Shown in pieces: positions 1 to 9,312 of a stretch of DNA of 64,000 nt. Source of the stretch: Paracoccus sp. IB05 (GTDB lineage: Bacteria > Pseudomonadota > Alphaproteobacteria > Rhodobacterales > Rhodobacteraceae); NCBI RefSeq assembly GCF_016405985.1, contig NZ_JAEFCF010000010.1:62001-126000 (forward strand), written 5' to 3'. The position numbers were made by a program, and so were the translations under genes. The notes beneath the pieces are model-generated. The model did not search any database. It was not told where the DNA came from and saw only the letters and a list, made by a program, of their open reading frames with translations. Position 1 is the first letter of the stretch. Each line of letters starts with the position of its first letter.

Positions 1-807
1 CGCCAGCTCGAACACCCCGATCCCGCCAGGTGCATGCGACAAGAGCGCCAGCGAGAAACCGACCACGAACACGCCCATCACAACCAGATATCCAGGATTG
101 TTCACCTCGGGCAGCGCGAAATAGAGGATGCCGGCGGCAAAAAGCAGCTCCACCGGGGCAATCGTCACCTGTTTCAGCGCAATGGAAAACCGCGGGTAAG
201 AGACGCGGAAGTTGCGGATCTTCAGATCCGGCAGGCCAAGCGCCGAAGAGGCGAGATAGGCCACCACAATCGCCAGCGTGACCAGGGCCGCCCATTGCAC
301 CACATGCGGCGAGATATGGGTGGATACGCGGTCGCCCAGACCCGGCGTCAGGAGAAAGGCAAAGCCCAGAACGATCATCACGGCAAGGCTGAAAGTGAGC
401 GAGCAGAAGGTAACCAGCACCCCCACTTCGGGCCCCGAAAGCCCCCTGGTCGTATAGGCACGGTAGCGGATCACTGCGCCGGAAAAAGCAGAGGCACCAA
501 TGGTATGGGCGAGCGAATAGGTGGTCAGGGCGCAGCCGACAACAAAGGGAAAACTCACCTTCTTGCGCAGGTGCTGCAATGCGATCACGTCATAAAAGGC
601 AAGATTGATATAGCAGGCCAGCGTGCAGAGAACGATCAGGAACCAGTGCCAGGAATTGATCGCTCCGAAGCCGGCCCAGAGCGCCTTCCAGGACATATCT
701 TTCAGCTCATGAGTCAGAAACCAGAAAGATATCCCGATTGCCAGCAGGCCGATCACCGGCCAGATGAATTTCTTCCACTTCGCGCCGCCTGCCGTCGTTC
801 CTGCCAC
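1..807 (-). CDS. MprF/UPF0104 family lysylphosphatidylglycerol synthase-type membrane protein (3' end missing)
   Basis: The gene reads from a GTG at 807 leftward off the window edge, giving 269 codons without a stop. The translation begins VAGTTAGGAKWKKF and is almost entirely hydrophobic helices. It carries motifs typical of the UPF0104/MprF flippase region: INLAFYDVIALQHLR, TTYSLAHTIGASAFSGAVIRYR and, near the cut, HAPGGIGVFEL. Proteins of this family flip or synthesise aminoacylated phosphatidylglycerol in the inner membrane, which lowers surface charge and protects against cationic peptides. Full-length MprF also has a cytosolic aminoacyl-transfer domain at the C-terminus. That part would lie left of the window, so it cannot be said whether this is a full synthase or only the membrane flippase type. 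The GTG start is inferred because the hydrophobic reading frame begins there. Confidence 0.8.
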   Translation of the reverse strand, partial: MAGTTAGGAKWKKFIWPVIGLLAIGISFWFLTHELKDMSWKALWAGFGAINSWHWFLIVLCTLACYINLAFYDVIALQHLRKKVSFPFVVGCALTTYSLAHTIGASAFSGAVIRYRAYTTRGLSGPEVGVLVTFCSLTFSLAVMIVLGFAFLLTPGLGDRVSTHISPHVVQWAALVTLAIVVAYLASSALGLPDLKIRNFRVSYPRFSIALKQVTIAPVELLFAAGILYFALPEVNNPGYLVVMGVFVVGFSLALLSHAPGGIGVFELA

Positions 808-1094
808 GTGCTATTGTCCTGTTGTTTTTGGCCCCGCCGGCAGCAAAATAACCCACGGCAGGCTGGCACTATTGGAACCGCATTCCATGACAAGGGCAAT
901 TCCGGTGCCCGGGAAAAATGCAGAAAATCACGAAATTCTGTTTGCCTGTCACAGCACAGCCGCGCGCGACCAGGCAGGCGTGGCCCGAACCTGCCACCAG
1001 GGTTGCGGGACTTGCCGCCATTGCGCGCGCTGAGCCGCGTCAGCCGGCGGGTTTCCGGGCGCCTGTGAGATGTATGCGGTGGCCCGGGGCCCGC
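808..1094. other. Intergenic region, no gene seen
   Basis: These 287 bases lie between the start of the minus-strand membrane protein and the end of lolD. Open frames here are short and arginine/proline-rich, as expected for shadow frames in GC-rich DNA. The region presumably holds the promoter of the membrane protein. No clear -35/-10 pair or terminator with a T tract was recognised. Confidence 0.5.
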
Positions 1095-1769
1095 TCAGCC
1101 CATCCTGCCCTGGTCCAGACGCACCACCCGGTCCATGCGCGCGGCCAGCTCAAGGTTATGCGTCGCGATCAGCGCCCCCATCCCGGTCGCGCGCACCAGA
1201 TCCATCAGCGCGCCAAAGACCTGATCCGAGGTCCCGGGGTCAAGATTGCCGGTCGGCTCGTCCGCCAGCAAAAGCCCCGGCCCATTGGCCAGCGCGCGGC
1301 AAAAGGCCACCCGCTGCTGCTCGCCCCCCGAAAGTGCTGCGGGGCGGTGGCTGGCGCGCGCTGCCAGGCCGACCATCTCAAGCAGATCGCGCGCCCGCGC
1401 GGAGGCTTCCGCTTTCGACACACCATTCGCCAGCTGCGGGATCACAACATTTTCCAGCGCGGTGAATTCGGGCAGCAGATGATGAAACTGGTAGATAAAG
1501 CCGACATCGCCGCGCCGCGCCTCGGTCCGGAGCCTGTCAGACAGCCCGCCCATTTCGCGCCCGCCCATCACGACCCGGCCCTGATCCGGCGTATCGAGCA
1601 GCCCTGCAATATGCAAAAGCGTCGATTTTCCCGCCCCCGAAGGCGCGACCAGCGCCACGACCTCGCCTTTCGCGATCGACAGATCGACGCCGCGCAACAC
1701 CTGGACTTCCGAGGGTTTCCCCTTGTTATAGCCCTTGGTGATGCCCTCGAGAACCAATGCCTCACTCAT
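1095..1769 (-). CDS. lolD: LolD, ATPase of the lipoprotein-releasing ABC transporter
   Basis: A 224-residue ABC ATPase. It has a Walker A at residues 42-50 (APSGAGKST), a Q-loop near 91-94, the signature LSGGEQQR at about 146 and a Walker [10 protein letters not shown] at 166. The length and the GLLDTPD...G pattern after Walker A fit LolD/MacB-type ATPases. It powers extraction of outer-membrane lipoproteins from the inner membrane by LolC/E and hand-over to LolA. Its start overlaps the end of the permease gene by 8 bases, so the two are translationally coupled. The first glycine of the canonical Walker A is replaced by alanine, which should not abolish the P-loop because the GKS core is intact. 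Confidence 0.93.
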   Translation of the reverse strand: MSEALVLEGITKGYNKGKPSEVQVLRGVDLSIAKGEVVALVAPSGAGKSTLLHIAGLLDTPDQGRVVMGGREMGGLSDRLRTEARRGDVGFIYQFHHLLPEFTALENVVIPQLANGVSKAEASARARDLLEMVGLAARASHRPAALSGGEQQRVAFCRALANGPGLLLADEPTGNLDPGTSDQVFGALMDLVRATGMGALIATHNLELAARMDRVVRLDQGRMG

Positions 1770-3048
1770 TGCGCAATGCCTCCACCGGGTCCATGCGGGC
1801 GGCGCGGCGCGCCGGCAAAATCGTCACGCTGAACGACAGGCCCAAAGCCAGCGCCACCGCCGAGATCACGTCATTTGCCTGCAGTTTCGCAGGCAGCGAA
1901 TAGATCCCCCGGACCGAGGCATCCCAGACCGGGCTGCCATTGATCCAGGCGATCCCTGCCATGACCTGATCGACATTCAGCGCCACAAGGCAGCCGAGGC
2001 CGAGGCCCGCGATGGTGCCGATCACGCCGGTCACCGCGCCGCAGATGAAGAACACCCGCAGGATCGAGCCCTGGCTCAGCCCCATGGTGCGCAGGATGCC
2101 AATGTCGCGCCCCTTGTTCTTCACCAGCATGATCAGCCCCGACACGATGTTCAGTGACGCGATCAGCACCAGGATCGACAGGATCAGGAACATCACATTG
2201 TCTTCGATATCCAGCGCGCGCAGGAACGACCCGGCTGAATCGCGCCAGGTCCAGGGATTGGCCTCGGGCCCGGCAGCATTCAGGATCGGCAGCACATAAT
2301 CGTCAACCTTCTCCGGATTTTGCACGATGATCTCGATCTCATCGGCAAAGCCCTCGCGGTTCAGAAAGCTCTGCGCCTCGGTGAAAGGCATATACATCCG
2401 CACCTTGTCGATATCATAGCGCCCGGCGGTGAAGATATAGACGACCTCATAGGCCTTGGTACGCGGGCTTACGCCCATCGCCGTTTTCGGGCCGTTCAGC
2501 GTGATCACCCGCACCTTGTCGCCGACGATGACACCCAGATCACGCGCCAGCACCGATCCAAGCGCGATGCCTTCGGGAAATCGGTCGATATCACCGATGG
2601 AATCGGACCCGATCCCAATTCGCGGGATCTTTGCCAGTTCCTCGGGCGCGATGCCGTAAAGATCGGCGCCGACGCTGCGCTCCCCATCCGAGACCATCAC
2701 CTGCCCCCGGATCAGCGGTGCCGCACGCTCCACCCCCGGCACCTCGGCCACGCGGGCGGCGAGCGCATCATAATCCGCAAAGCCCCGGATCTTCACGCCG
2801 GCCTCATCGGTGCGCTCCGAAGACCAGAGCGTCACATGCGCATTGGCGCCAAGGATCGTATCGACGAATTCCTCGCGGAAGCCCGCCCGGACGGCGAGGG
2901 TCACGATCAGCGCCGCGACCGCGAGCGTAATGCCGATCAGCGAGATCCAGGTCATCACCGAGACCCCGCCCTCGGCACGGCGCGCGCGCAGATAGCGCCA
3001 GGCGATCAGCCACTCAAAAGCGGCGAAAGGTGCGGTCTTTTCAGCCAT
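1762..3048 (-). CDS. lolC: LolC/LolE family lipoprotein-releasing permease
   Basis: A 428-residue FtsX/LolC-type permease. An N-terminal helix ([24 protein letters not shown]) is followed by a large periplasmic domain and then three C-terminal helices, with the typical segments [25 protein letters not shown] and [19 protein letters not shown]. The frame is open up to 3102, but ATG 3048 is preferred: AGGA lies 8 bases upstream and the protein then begins [24 protein letters not shown], the usual LolC N-terminus. It forms the inner-membrane part of the lipoprotein exporter with LolD. Only one LolC/E gene is present here, and it is unknown whether a second paralogue exists elsewhere. Confidence 0.92.
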   Translation of the reverse strand: MAEKTAPFAAFEWLIAWRYLRARRAEGGVSVMTWISLIGITLAVAALIVTLAVRAGFREEFVDTILGANAHVTLWSSERTDEAGVKIRGFADYDALAARVAEVPGVERAAPLIRGQVMVSDGERSVGADLYGIAPEELAKIPRIGIGSDSIGDIDRFPEGIALGSVLARDLGVIVGDKVRVITLNGPKTAMGVSPRTKAYEVVYIFTAGRYDIDKVRMYMPFTEAQSFLNREGFADEIEIIVQNPEKVDDYVLPILNAAGPEANPWTWRDSAGSFLRALDIEDNVMFLILSILVLIASLNIVSGLIMLVKNKGRDIGILRTMGLSQGSILRVFFICGAVTGVIGTIAGLGLGCLVALNVDQVMAGIAWINGSPVWDASVRGIYSLPAKLQANDVISAVALALGLSFSVTILPARRAARMDPVEALRNE

Positions 3049-3135
3049 ATGCCCGGTCCTCATGCCCGTTTCTTCGGTCTTGCCGGGCCGGTGCCCGTTC
3101 ATTGGCGCGGAAATTGGCCTTTGAGGCGCGAAAGG

Positions 3136-4410
3136 TCAAGAAAGCCTCTCGTGATCGGCGGTTTCGGCAGGGCCGGTGCCGAACAGATCCGCCAGCGCCC
3201 CGGCCCGCCGCATGTGCATCGTGGCATGGGTATAGGCCCGCGCGGTCTCCAGCGCAGCGGGGGCCATTGCGGCCAGCGCCGCCGCGTCGCCCACCAGATC
3301 CGCCAGCGCCGCCGCCAGCGCCTCCGGCGCGCCGGGTGCGACGAGGCGGCCATTCACGCCGTCCCGCACCACCTCGCGATTGCCGGTCGTCGCGGTCGCC
3401 ACCACCGGCACGCCTTGCGAAAAGGCGTCAAACAGGATGCGCGGCTGTTCATCGCCGGTCGTCGGCACCACCACCGCATGATAGCCGCGCAGCAGCGCCA
3501 TAAAGGGCGCGCCATACTCCACCGGCTCCAGCAGCCCAAGCCGGACATGCCGCGCCTGCGCCGCGAAACCCGCGAGATCCGTGTGCATCGGCCCCTCGCC
3601 GATCACATCGACCGCCAGGGTAACGCCCCGCATTTCCAGCTGCTCCAGCGCGACCAGTAACAGCCCGATGCCCTTTTCTGCCACCAGCCGCGAGGCCATC
3701 AGAAAGCGCGGAACATCGCTTTTCGCGCGCCAGGCGGCCTGCATCTGCGCTTCGCTCAGCATCATCTCCTCCGAGATCCAGCTCGCCGGCAGCACCAGTG
3801 CCCTGCCCTGCGGGCCAACGGGCAGGGTCTCGCGGTAAGCCTCACTCGTATAGACCCCCAGCCGCGCGCGGCGCATCGACCAGCGCGCGAAGCTTTCGGT
3901 CAACCGGGCGCGCAGTCGCGCCTTGCGCCCCGCGCGGGCCGGATCCGGCAACCGCCAGAAGGCGCTTTCGATCACCATCACAAGCGGGCGGCGGCGCAAA
4001 ACCGCAACCGGGTTGATTACCAGCCCCGGCGGCACGGGCCATCCCGCCACGCCGGAATGCACGATCTCTGCCGCGCCCACCGCGCGCCAGGCCGTCAGCG
4101 CCATCCCCGGCAGGGCGAAAGCTGCACGCAGCATGCCGCCTTCCGCGCGCCCGAAAGGGCGAAACCGCAACCGGCGTCCCGGAGGCACCACCACCCGCAC
4201 CATATCCGGCCCGGGTGCTTCAATCCGCATCTCCGGCGCCAGCACGGTCAGATCGGCAATATAGTCAAGATGTGCCCGCAGATCATGCGCCCAGAGCCGG
4301 CCGAGCCAGACCTCGCCCTGCGGATCACGGTAAAACGGGATCAGGACCGAGAGCAGATAGCGCTGCGAGATCAGCGGCAGCGGTGCAGGATCGGGGGAGT
4401 CTTCGGTCAT
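3136..4410 (-). CDS. GT4-type glycosyltransferase
   Basis: A 424-residue protein. The C-terminal half shows the GT-B/GT4 signature: MASRLVAEKGIGLLL (donor-domain start), VDVIGEGPM, then EQPRILFDAFSQGVPVVATATTGNREVV and DGVNGRLVAPG. In the EX7E-type motif the first acidic position is the E of EQPR. The N-terminal half, with LIPFYRDPQGEVW and an acceptor Rossmann fold, is less conserved. It would transfer a sugar from a nucleotide sugar to an unknown acceptor in the cytoplasm. The start ATG at 4410 follows GGGGGAG. It lies between proS and lolC in the same direction, so it is probably cotranscribed with housekeeping genes; the acceptor cannot be inferred from that context. Confidence 0.8.
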   Translation of the reverse strand: MTEDSPDPAPLPLISQRYLLSVLIPFYRDPQGEVWLGRLWAHDLRAHLDYIADLTVLAPEMRIEAPGPDMVRVVVPPGRRLRFRPFGRAEGGMLRAAFALPGMALTAWRAVGAAEIVHSGVAGWPVPPGLVINPVAVLRRRPLVMVIESAFWRLPDPARAGRKARLRARLTESFARWSMRRARLGVYTSEAYRETLPVGPQGRALVLPASWISEEMMLSEAQMQAAWRAKSDVPRFLMASRLVAEKGIGLLLVALEQLEMRGVTLAVDVIGEGPMHTDLAGFAAQARHVRLGLLEPVEYGAPFMALLRGYHAVVVPTTGDEQPRILFDAFSQGVPVVATATTGNREVVRDGVNGRLVAPGAPEALAAALADLVGDAAALAAMAPAALETARAYTHATMHMRRAGALADLFGTGPAETADHERLS

Positions 4411-4442
4411 GATCTCCCCCTTTTTTCTGTGTCAGATCGCAA

Positions 4443-4467
4443 CGGCCCGGGCCAGGGACCCGGGCCG
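4443..4467 (-). terminator. GC-rich stem-loop downstream of proS
   Basis: A perfect 9-base inverted repeat (CGGCCCGGG at 4443-4451 and CCCGGGCCG at 4459-4467) with a 7-base loop lies 10 bases past the proS stop. No T tract follows on the minus strand, so it may only attenuate read-through into the glycosyltransferase gene or protect the mRNA end. Confidence 0.5.
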
Positions 4468-4476
4468 CGCGCGCCC

Positions 4477-5817
4477 TCAGCGATGGGGGGCGTAGATTTC
4501 TTCGATCCGCGCGACGGCGGCCTCCGGCGTCAGCTCTTCGCTCTCGCCGGTGCGGCGCGAGGTCAGCTCGACCACGCCATTCGCCAGACCGCGCGGGCCG
4601 ACGGTGATCCGCCAGGGCAGGCCGATCATATCCATCGTGGCGAATTTTGCCCCCGCCCGCTCGTCGCGGTCGTCGTAAAGCGGCTCCAGCCCCTTCGCGA
4701 GCAGCGCCTTTTCAAGGCTGGCGCAGGCTGCATCCGCCGCCGCATCGCCTTGCTTGAGGTTCACGATCCCGACCGGGAATGGGGTCACGCCTTCGGGCCA
4801 GATGATACCCTTATCGTCATGGCTGGCCTCGATGATCGCGCCCAGCAGGCGCGAGACGCCGATCCCATGCGAGCCCATCTCGACCGGTACTTTCGTCCCG
4901 TCTTTGGTGACGACAGTCGCGCCCATGGCTTCGGAATATTTGGTGCCAAAATAGAAGATCTGGCCAACCTCGATGCCGCGCCCGACCTTGCGGTGCTCTT
5001 CCGGGATCTGGTCGAAAAGAGCCGCATCATGGGTCTCATCGGTGCGGGCATAAAGCGTGGTGAACTCTTTGCAGACGCCCTCAACCTGCGTGCGGTCATC
5101 ATAATCGACCTCGCGATTGCCCAGTTTCAGCTGGGTCACGCGGTCATCATAAAAGACCTCGCTCTCGCCGGTATTCGCGAGCACGAGGAATTCATGCGTA
5201 TTGTCGCCGCCGATCGGGCCAGAATCGGCGCGCATCGGGATCGCGGTCAGGCCCATCCGCTCATAGGTGCGCAGATAGCTGACCATATGGCGGTTATAGG
5301 CATGCAGTGCTGCATCCTTGTCGATGTCGAAATTATAGCCGTCCTTCATGTAGAATTCGCGGCCACGCATGACCCCGAAGCGCGGGCGAACCTCGTCGCG
5401 GAACTTCCACTGGATGTGGTAGAGCGTCAGCGGCAGGTCTTTGTAGCTGTTCACATGGGCGCGGAAGATGTCAGTGATCATCTCCTCATTGGTCGGCCCG
5501 TAAAGCATATCGCGGTCATGGCGGTCCTTGATGCGCAGCATCTCGGCGCCATAAGCCTCATAGCGCCCGGATTCGCGCCACAGGTCTGCCGGCTGCAGCG
5601 TCGGCATCAGCAACGGGATATGACCGGCGCGGATCTGCTCCTCATGGACGATCTGCTCGATGCGTTTGAGCACCCGGAACCCCAGCGGCAGCCAGGAATA
5701 GATGCCGGCGGCCTGCTGCTTGATCATGCCCGCGCGCAACATATAGCGGTGCGAGACGATCTGGGCCTCTTTGGGGTCATCTTTCAGAACGGGCAGAAAG
5801 TAGCGCGACAGACGCAT
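4477..5817 (-). CDS. proS: Prolyl-tRNA synthetase, short form without editing domain
   Basis: A 446-residue class II aminoacyl-tRNA synthetase that charges tRNA-Pro in the cytoplasm. The N-terminus [19 protein letters not shown], class II motif 2 ([24 protein letters not shown]), motif 3 ([17 protein letters not shown]) and a C-terminal anticodon-binding domain ([21 protein letters not shown]) are all visible. Bacterial ProRS of about 570 residues carries an editing insertion between motifs 2 and 3. Here motif 2 leads directly to the PTNEEMI-containing catalytic core and motif 3, so the insertion is absent, as is usual in alphaproteobacteria. The start ATG at 5817 follows GAGG. It appears to be the first gene of the proS-GT4-lolC-lolD series. 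Confidence 0.96.
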   Translation of the reverse strand: MRLSRYFLPVLKDDPKEAQIVSHRYMLRAGMIKQQAAGIYSWLPLGFRVLKRIEQIVHEEQIRAGHIPLLMPTLQPADLWRESGRYEAYGAEMLRIKDRHDRDMLYGPTNEEMITDIFRAHVNSYKDLPLTLYHIQWKFRDEVRPRFGVMRGREFYMKDGYNFDIDKDAALHAYNRHMVSYLRTYERMGLTAIPMRADSGPIGGDNTHEFLVLANTGESEVFYDDRVTQLKLGNREVDYDDRTQVEGVCKEFTTLYARTDETHDAALFDQIPEEHRKVGRGIEVGQIFYFGTKYSEAMGATVVTKDGTKVPVEMGSHGIGVSRLLGAIIEASHDDKGIIWPEGVTPFPVGIVNLKQGDAAADAACASLEKALLAKGLEPLYDDRDERAGAKFATMDMIGLPWRITVGPRGLANGVVELTSRRTGESEELTPEAAVARIEEIYAPHR

Positions 5818-5955
5818 GGCGGCCTCTTTGGCTCAGATGTGGCGGCAGGTATTCGCCCCCGTTCCTAGCGGCTGGCCCCTTTGCGGGCAAGAGAGCGCAG
5901 AACCTGCACATCGACACATTTTCCGCAGTGTGGAGCCATTGAAGCCGGAGATTGC

Positions 5956-7308
5956 ATGACCAACGTCCTTTTCACCCTCTCTTTCACCTGGGAGCTGCTG
6001 CTCCTGCTGGCCGGCATCCTGGCCTATACGCTGATCATCGGCCTCGCACTCTGGTGGTTTGCCGCGAAGCGCCCCGGGACTGCGCTCTCGCGGTACTGGA
6101 CCGAAATGGCTGGGCCCCTGCGCCTGCTCTCCATCGTTTTGGGCGCAGTCTGGCTGGCACTGATCCTGCTTGCCCTGGTCAGGGGATTTGCACTTTTGCT
6201 GCCACAGGCAGCCGCCCCGCGCCCCGTCTTCGCCTTCCTCACCGGCCGCAGCGGCGGAGAAAACATCGGCACCGGCGCGCTGATCGTGGCCATCCTGGGC
6301 AGCCCGCTGGTCATCTGGGCGACCATGCTGAAACACCGCACAGTGTCCTTCCAGAAAGAGGGCCATATGACCGACCGCATCAGCAAGGCAGTCGAGCAAC
6401 TGGGGGCGGAAAAGACGGTGAAGGCCGACACCAGAGAAGACGGCAAAACCATTGAACGCACCGAGCCGAACATCGAAGTCCGCGTGGGTGGCCTCCTCTC
6501 GCTCGAGCGGATTGCAGAAGATTCGATGCGGTTCGACACAGGGCGCGACCATATCCGCGTCATGCAGATCATATGCGCCTATCTGAGACAAAACTCTCCC
6601 ATGAAAACGCTGAAACCGTCTCAAACTCCCTTCAGTATCAGGACACCACGGCTGGATTTACAAATCGCAACTGATGTGTTGTGCCGCCGCACTGCCGAAC
6701 AGCGCCATCTCGAGACCAATCGGAGGTACAGGCTCGAATTGAGTGGAGTGGATTTCGACGGTATGACTCTCACAAAAGGGGATTTCACTGGCGCCCTGAT
6801 GATACGCTGCAGATTCGAGGCTGCTTATCTGGATCATGCCAATCTGACTGGTGCGCGCCTACATGGAAGCCTGCTGAACTTCGCCAATCTGGCCCAGACA
6901 GTGATGCGCGGCACCCATCTTGACAATGCAGTTTATACTCAGGGCAACTTCCTTGGCTTCGCCCAGATCGTAGCTCCGTCAGTCACGATTCAAGGGGCTA
7001 ACATGTCTGCTCTGCGGATCAGTGATCACAACGCAATGGCCTTCTTTGGATCTCGTGACACTGTTCTGAACCCAAGCCGCTACAGCAAGCATATGGCCCC
7101 AGCCCTCAGAGCGGCTGAGGACAGTCTTCTCCGAGAACCTAGGACTTCTTCCGCAGTGGAGGACGACGTGGAGATTCCGGAATTGCCAAAAGAATATCGC
7201 ATGTTCTCCCATTGGAATTTGTACACGGCTGAAGATCTTGCTGCTGGTGAGTTTTTGATCCCCTGGCAAAAGCACCACAACCTCACCGGCTGGCCTTTCT
7301 CGGACTGA
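5956..7308 (+). CDS. Membrane-anchored pentapeptide-repeat protein
   Basis: A 450-residue protein of unknown role. Residues 1-125 contain three to four hydrophobic helices (VLFTLSFTWELLLLLAGILAY, LLSIVLGAVWLALILLALV, GALIVAILGSPLVIWATM). A soluble part follows with a charged linker and then a pentapeptide-repeat stretch of A(D/N)LXX type at about residues 250-330, for example LSGVDFDGMTLTKGDFTGA and LDHANLTGARLHGSLLNFANL. Such repeats form a right-handed quadrilateral beta helix. GGAG lies 7 bases before ATG 5956. The 5' part is GC-rich like its neighbours, whereas the sequence from about 6590 to 7300 is visibly poorer in GC and uses less biased third positions, which suggests acquired DNA. 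Its substrate or partner is unknown. Confidence 0.8.
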   Translation: MTNVLFTLSFTWELLLLLAGILAYTLIIGLALWWFAAKRPGTALSRYWTEMAGPLRLLSIVLGAVWLALILLALVRGFALLLPQAAAPRPVFAFLTGRSGGENIGTGALIVAILGSPLVIWATMLKHRTVSFQKEGHMTDRISKAVEQLGAEKTVKADTREDGKTIERTEPNIEVRVGGLLSLERIAEDSMRFDTGRDHIRVMQIICAYLRQNSPMKTLKPSQTPFSIRTPRLDLQIATDVLCRRTAEQRHLETNRRYRLELSGVDFDGMTLTKGDFTGALMIRCRFEAAYLDHANLTGARLHGSLLNFANLAQTVMRGTHLDNAVYTQGNFLGFAQIVAPSVTIQGANMSALRISDHNAMAFFGSRDTVLNPSRYSKHMAPALRAAEDSLLREPRTSSAVEDDVEIPELPKEYRMFSHWNLYTAEDLAAGEFLIPWQKHHNLTGWPFSD

Positions 7309-7389
7309 CCACGCCCACCCCCCTCCCCTCCCCTTGCGCCTGCGCCAAACCACGGCAATATCACCCCGGTAACGAGGGAAAGGTCTGCC

Positions 7390-8532
7390 ATGTCACTGCC
7401 GATCCAGACACAGGCGAAATACTGGGCGATCGCGGGGCTGGTGCTGATCGTGCTCCTCTGGCTGCTTGGCGATGTGCTTTTGCCCTTCGTCCTCGGGGCG
7501 GCGCTGGCCTATTTCCTCGACCCGGTCGCCGACCGGCTGGAACGCGCCGGGCTGAGCCGCGTGGCGGCGACTTCGGTGATTGCGCTGGTCGCTGTGCTGA
7601 TCTTCGTGCTGCTTGTGCTGTCGATCATCCCGACCCTGATCCAGCAGCTGATGGCGCTGATCGAAGCCGCGCCCGAAATGTCCAAAAAGCTTCAGGGCTT
7701 CCTTGTGGACCGTTTCCCCGAACTGGCCGACCGTACCTCGACCCTGCGCCAGACGCTTGCCGAACTGGGCGAAACCGTGAAGGCCCAGGGCGGCAAGGTG
7801 GTGGGCGGCGTGATCCAGACCGCATTCGGTGCGGTGTCGATCGTTCTTGTCCTGCTGGTGGCGCCGGTCGTGACCTTTTATCTGCTGCTGGACTGGGACC
7901 GGATGATCGCCCGCGCCGACGCCCTGCTGCCGCGCCAGCATATCGACAGTATCCGCCAGATCGCCTCCGAGATCGACAGGACGCTGGCGGGGTTCCTGCG
8001 CGGCCAGGTCATGGTCTGTCTGATCCTTGGCGCCTTCTACGCCATCGCGCTGATGGCGGTAGGGTTGCAATATGGCCTGATCGTCGGCGCGCTGGCCGGG
8101 GCGATCACCTTCATCCCCTATATCGGCGCGCTGTTTGGCGGCGTCCTCGCCATCGGCCTCGCGCTGTTCCAGTTCTGGGGCGAATGGTTCTCGATCGGCA
8201 TCGTCGTGGCCATTTTCGCGGTGGGCCAGTTTGTCGAAGGCAATATCCTGTCGCCCAAGCTGGTGGGGCAATCGGTCGGGCTGCACCCGGTCTGGCTTTT
8301 GCTGGCGCTTTCGGCCTTTGGCTCGCTCTTTGGCTTTGTGGGCATGCTGGTGGCCGTTCCGGTTGCGGCGGTGATCGGGGTGCTGGTGCGCTTTGGCGTC
8401 GCGCAATACCAGAACAGCCCGCTTTTCAGCGGAGAGCCGCCGGTAACACCACCGCCGGCAAAACCAGCGCACAGCCGCAGATCCCCCGCTAAAACCGCCG
8501 GGGACCGCGCGGAAAGCGGAGAAGAGGCGTGA
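7390..8532 (+). CDS. AI-2E/PerM family transporter (UPF0118)
   Basis: A 380-residue inner-membrane protein with about eight helices. It shows the family pattern LPFVLGAALAYFLDPVADRLER near the N-terminus, a central cytosolic or periplasmic helical insert (residues about 90-140), and the conserved C-terminal half with GQFVEGNILSPKLVGQSVGLHPVW and GFVGMLVAVPVAAVIGVLVR. Family members have been linked to export of autoinducer-2, Na+/H+ exchange or other solutes, so the substrate is not predictable here. The C-terminus is a proline- and lysine-rich tail. Its stop overlaps the GTG start of hdaA (GTGA), so the two are one transcription unit. This pairing is common in alphaproteobacteria. Confidence 0.88.
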   Translation: MSLPIQTQAKYWAIAGLVLIVLLWLLGDVLLPFVLGAALAYFLDPVADRLERAGLSRVAATSVIALVAVLIFVLLVLSIIPTLIQQLMALIEAAPEMSKKLQGFLVDRFPELADRTSTLRQTLAELGETVKAQGGKVVGGVIQTAFGAVSIVLVLLVAPVVTFYLLLDWDRMIARADALLPRQHIDSIRQIASEIDRTLAGFLRGQVMVCLILGAFYAIALMAVGLQYGLIVGALAGAITFIPYIGALFGGVLAIGLALFQFWGEWFSIGIVVAIFAVGQFVEGNILSPKLVGQSVGLHPVWLLLALSAFGSLFGFVGMLVAVPVAAVIGVLVRFGVAQYQNSPLFSGEPPVTPPPAKPAHSRRSPAKTAGDRAESGEEA

Positions 8533-9218
8533 GCAGACAACTCGCCTTTCACCTGCCGCCCCAGGAGAATCTCGGGCGCGAGGATTACATCGTCACCCCG
8601 GCGACCGCATTGGCGCTTTGCGCGATTGACCGCTGGCGCGACTGGCCCGGCGGCAAGATGCTGCTGATCGGGCCTGAGGGTTCGGGGAAGTCGCATCTCG
8701 CCGCGATCTGGGCCGGATCGACCGGTGCGCCGCGCATGGCCGCGCGGGATCTGGCGCGGCTGCAATCCGATCAGGATCTGCCCGAACTCGCCGCCGGTGG
8801 CGCGGTCGCGATCGAGGACGCGGATCAGATCGCCGGCGACCGCGCGGCCGAGACGGCGCTGTTCCATCTGCACAACCTGCTTTTGCCGGAAGGAAGGCTG
8901 CTGGTGACCGGCAAGACCCCGCCGCGCGACTGGGGCCTGACATTGCCGGATCTGCTCTCACGCCTTCAGGCCGCGGCGGTGACGCGGATTGAGGCACCTG
9001 ATGATGCGCTGCTGAACGGGGTGCTCGTGAAGCTCTTTGCCGACCGGCAGTTGCAGCCGCCGGCGAACCTGATCCCCTGGGCCATCGCGCGAATGCCGCG
9101 CTCGATCCGGGCAGCGCGGGTATTGGTCAGCCGGATGGACGAGCTGGCGCTGGAGCGGGGCTGCGCCCCGGGCCTGCGGCTTGCGGCCGAGATCCTGGGC
9201 GAAACGCTGCCGGAATAA
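8529..9218 (+). CDS. hdaA: HdaA, DnaA-related regulator of replication initiation
   Basis: A 229-residue protein resembling the AAA+ module of DnaA without the N-terminal helicase-loading domain or the DNA-binding C-terminus. The N-terminus MSRQLAFHLP matches the QLxLP-type clamp-binding motif of Hda proteins. Walker A is GPEGSGKSHL at about residues 46-55, and the Walker B position reads VAIEDAD at about 94. With the DNA-loaded beta clamp, Hda stimulates ATP hydrolysis by DnaA after initiation and so prevents over-initiation. The GTG start overlaps the preceding transporter stop by 4 bases. Confidence 0.88.
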   Translation: MSRQLAFHLPPQENLGREDYIVTPATALALCAIDRWRDWPGGKMLLIGPEGSGKSHLAAIWAGSTGAPRMAARDLARLQSDQDLPELAAGGAVAIEDADQIAGDRAAETALFHLHNLLLPEGRLLVTGKTPPRDWGLTLPDLLSRLQAAAVTRIEAPDDALLNGVLVKLFADRQLQPPANLIPWAIARMPRSIRAARVLVSRMDELALERGCAPGLRLAAEILGETLPE

Positions 9219-9249
9219 TCCCCTGCCCGTATCCGGATGACATTATTCG

Positions 9250-9277
9250 GTTACATATAAGTTGCATAAACTTCACA
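9250..9277 (+). promoter_or_regulatory. Pho-box-like direct repeats upstream of ppk1
   Basis: The AT-rich stretch before ppk1 contains GTTACAT (9250-9256) and GTTGCAT (9261-9267), repeated at an 11-base period with AT-rich 4-base spacers, followed by a weaker TTCACA. The 11-base period and the T..CAT core resemble the PhoB site (CTGTCAT repeats). The match to the consensus is partial (4 of 7 per half-site). Confidence 0.35.
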
Positions 9278-9312
9278 ACCCTTCCCGGAAGCGCCGACAT
9301 ATAAGCCGCGAA

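Noticed and set aside
34-1068. Long plus-strand open frames at the left edge
   Set aside because: Their translations are rich in Arg, His, Gln and Pro without domains and lie opposite a clear hydrophobic membrane protein on the minus strand.
3049-3102. Longer start for the LolC-like permease
   Set aside because: The extra 18 residues are not hydrophobic or conserved, and ATG 3048 has AGGA at good spacing.
5833-6624. 263-codon minus-strand frame opposite the pentapeptide-repeat gene
   Set aside because: Gln/Arg/His-rich text with no domain. The plus-strand frame has membrane helices and pentapeptide repeats.
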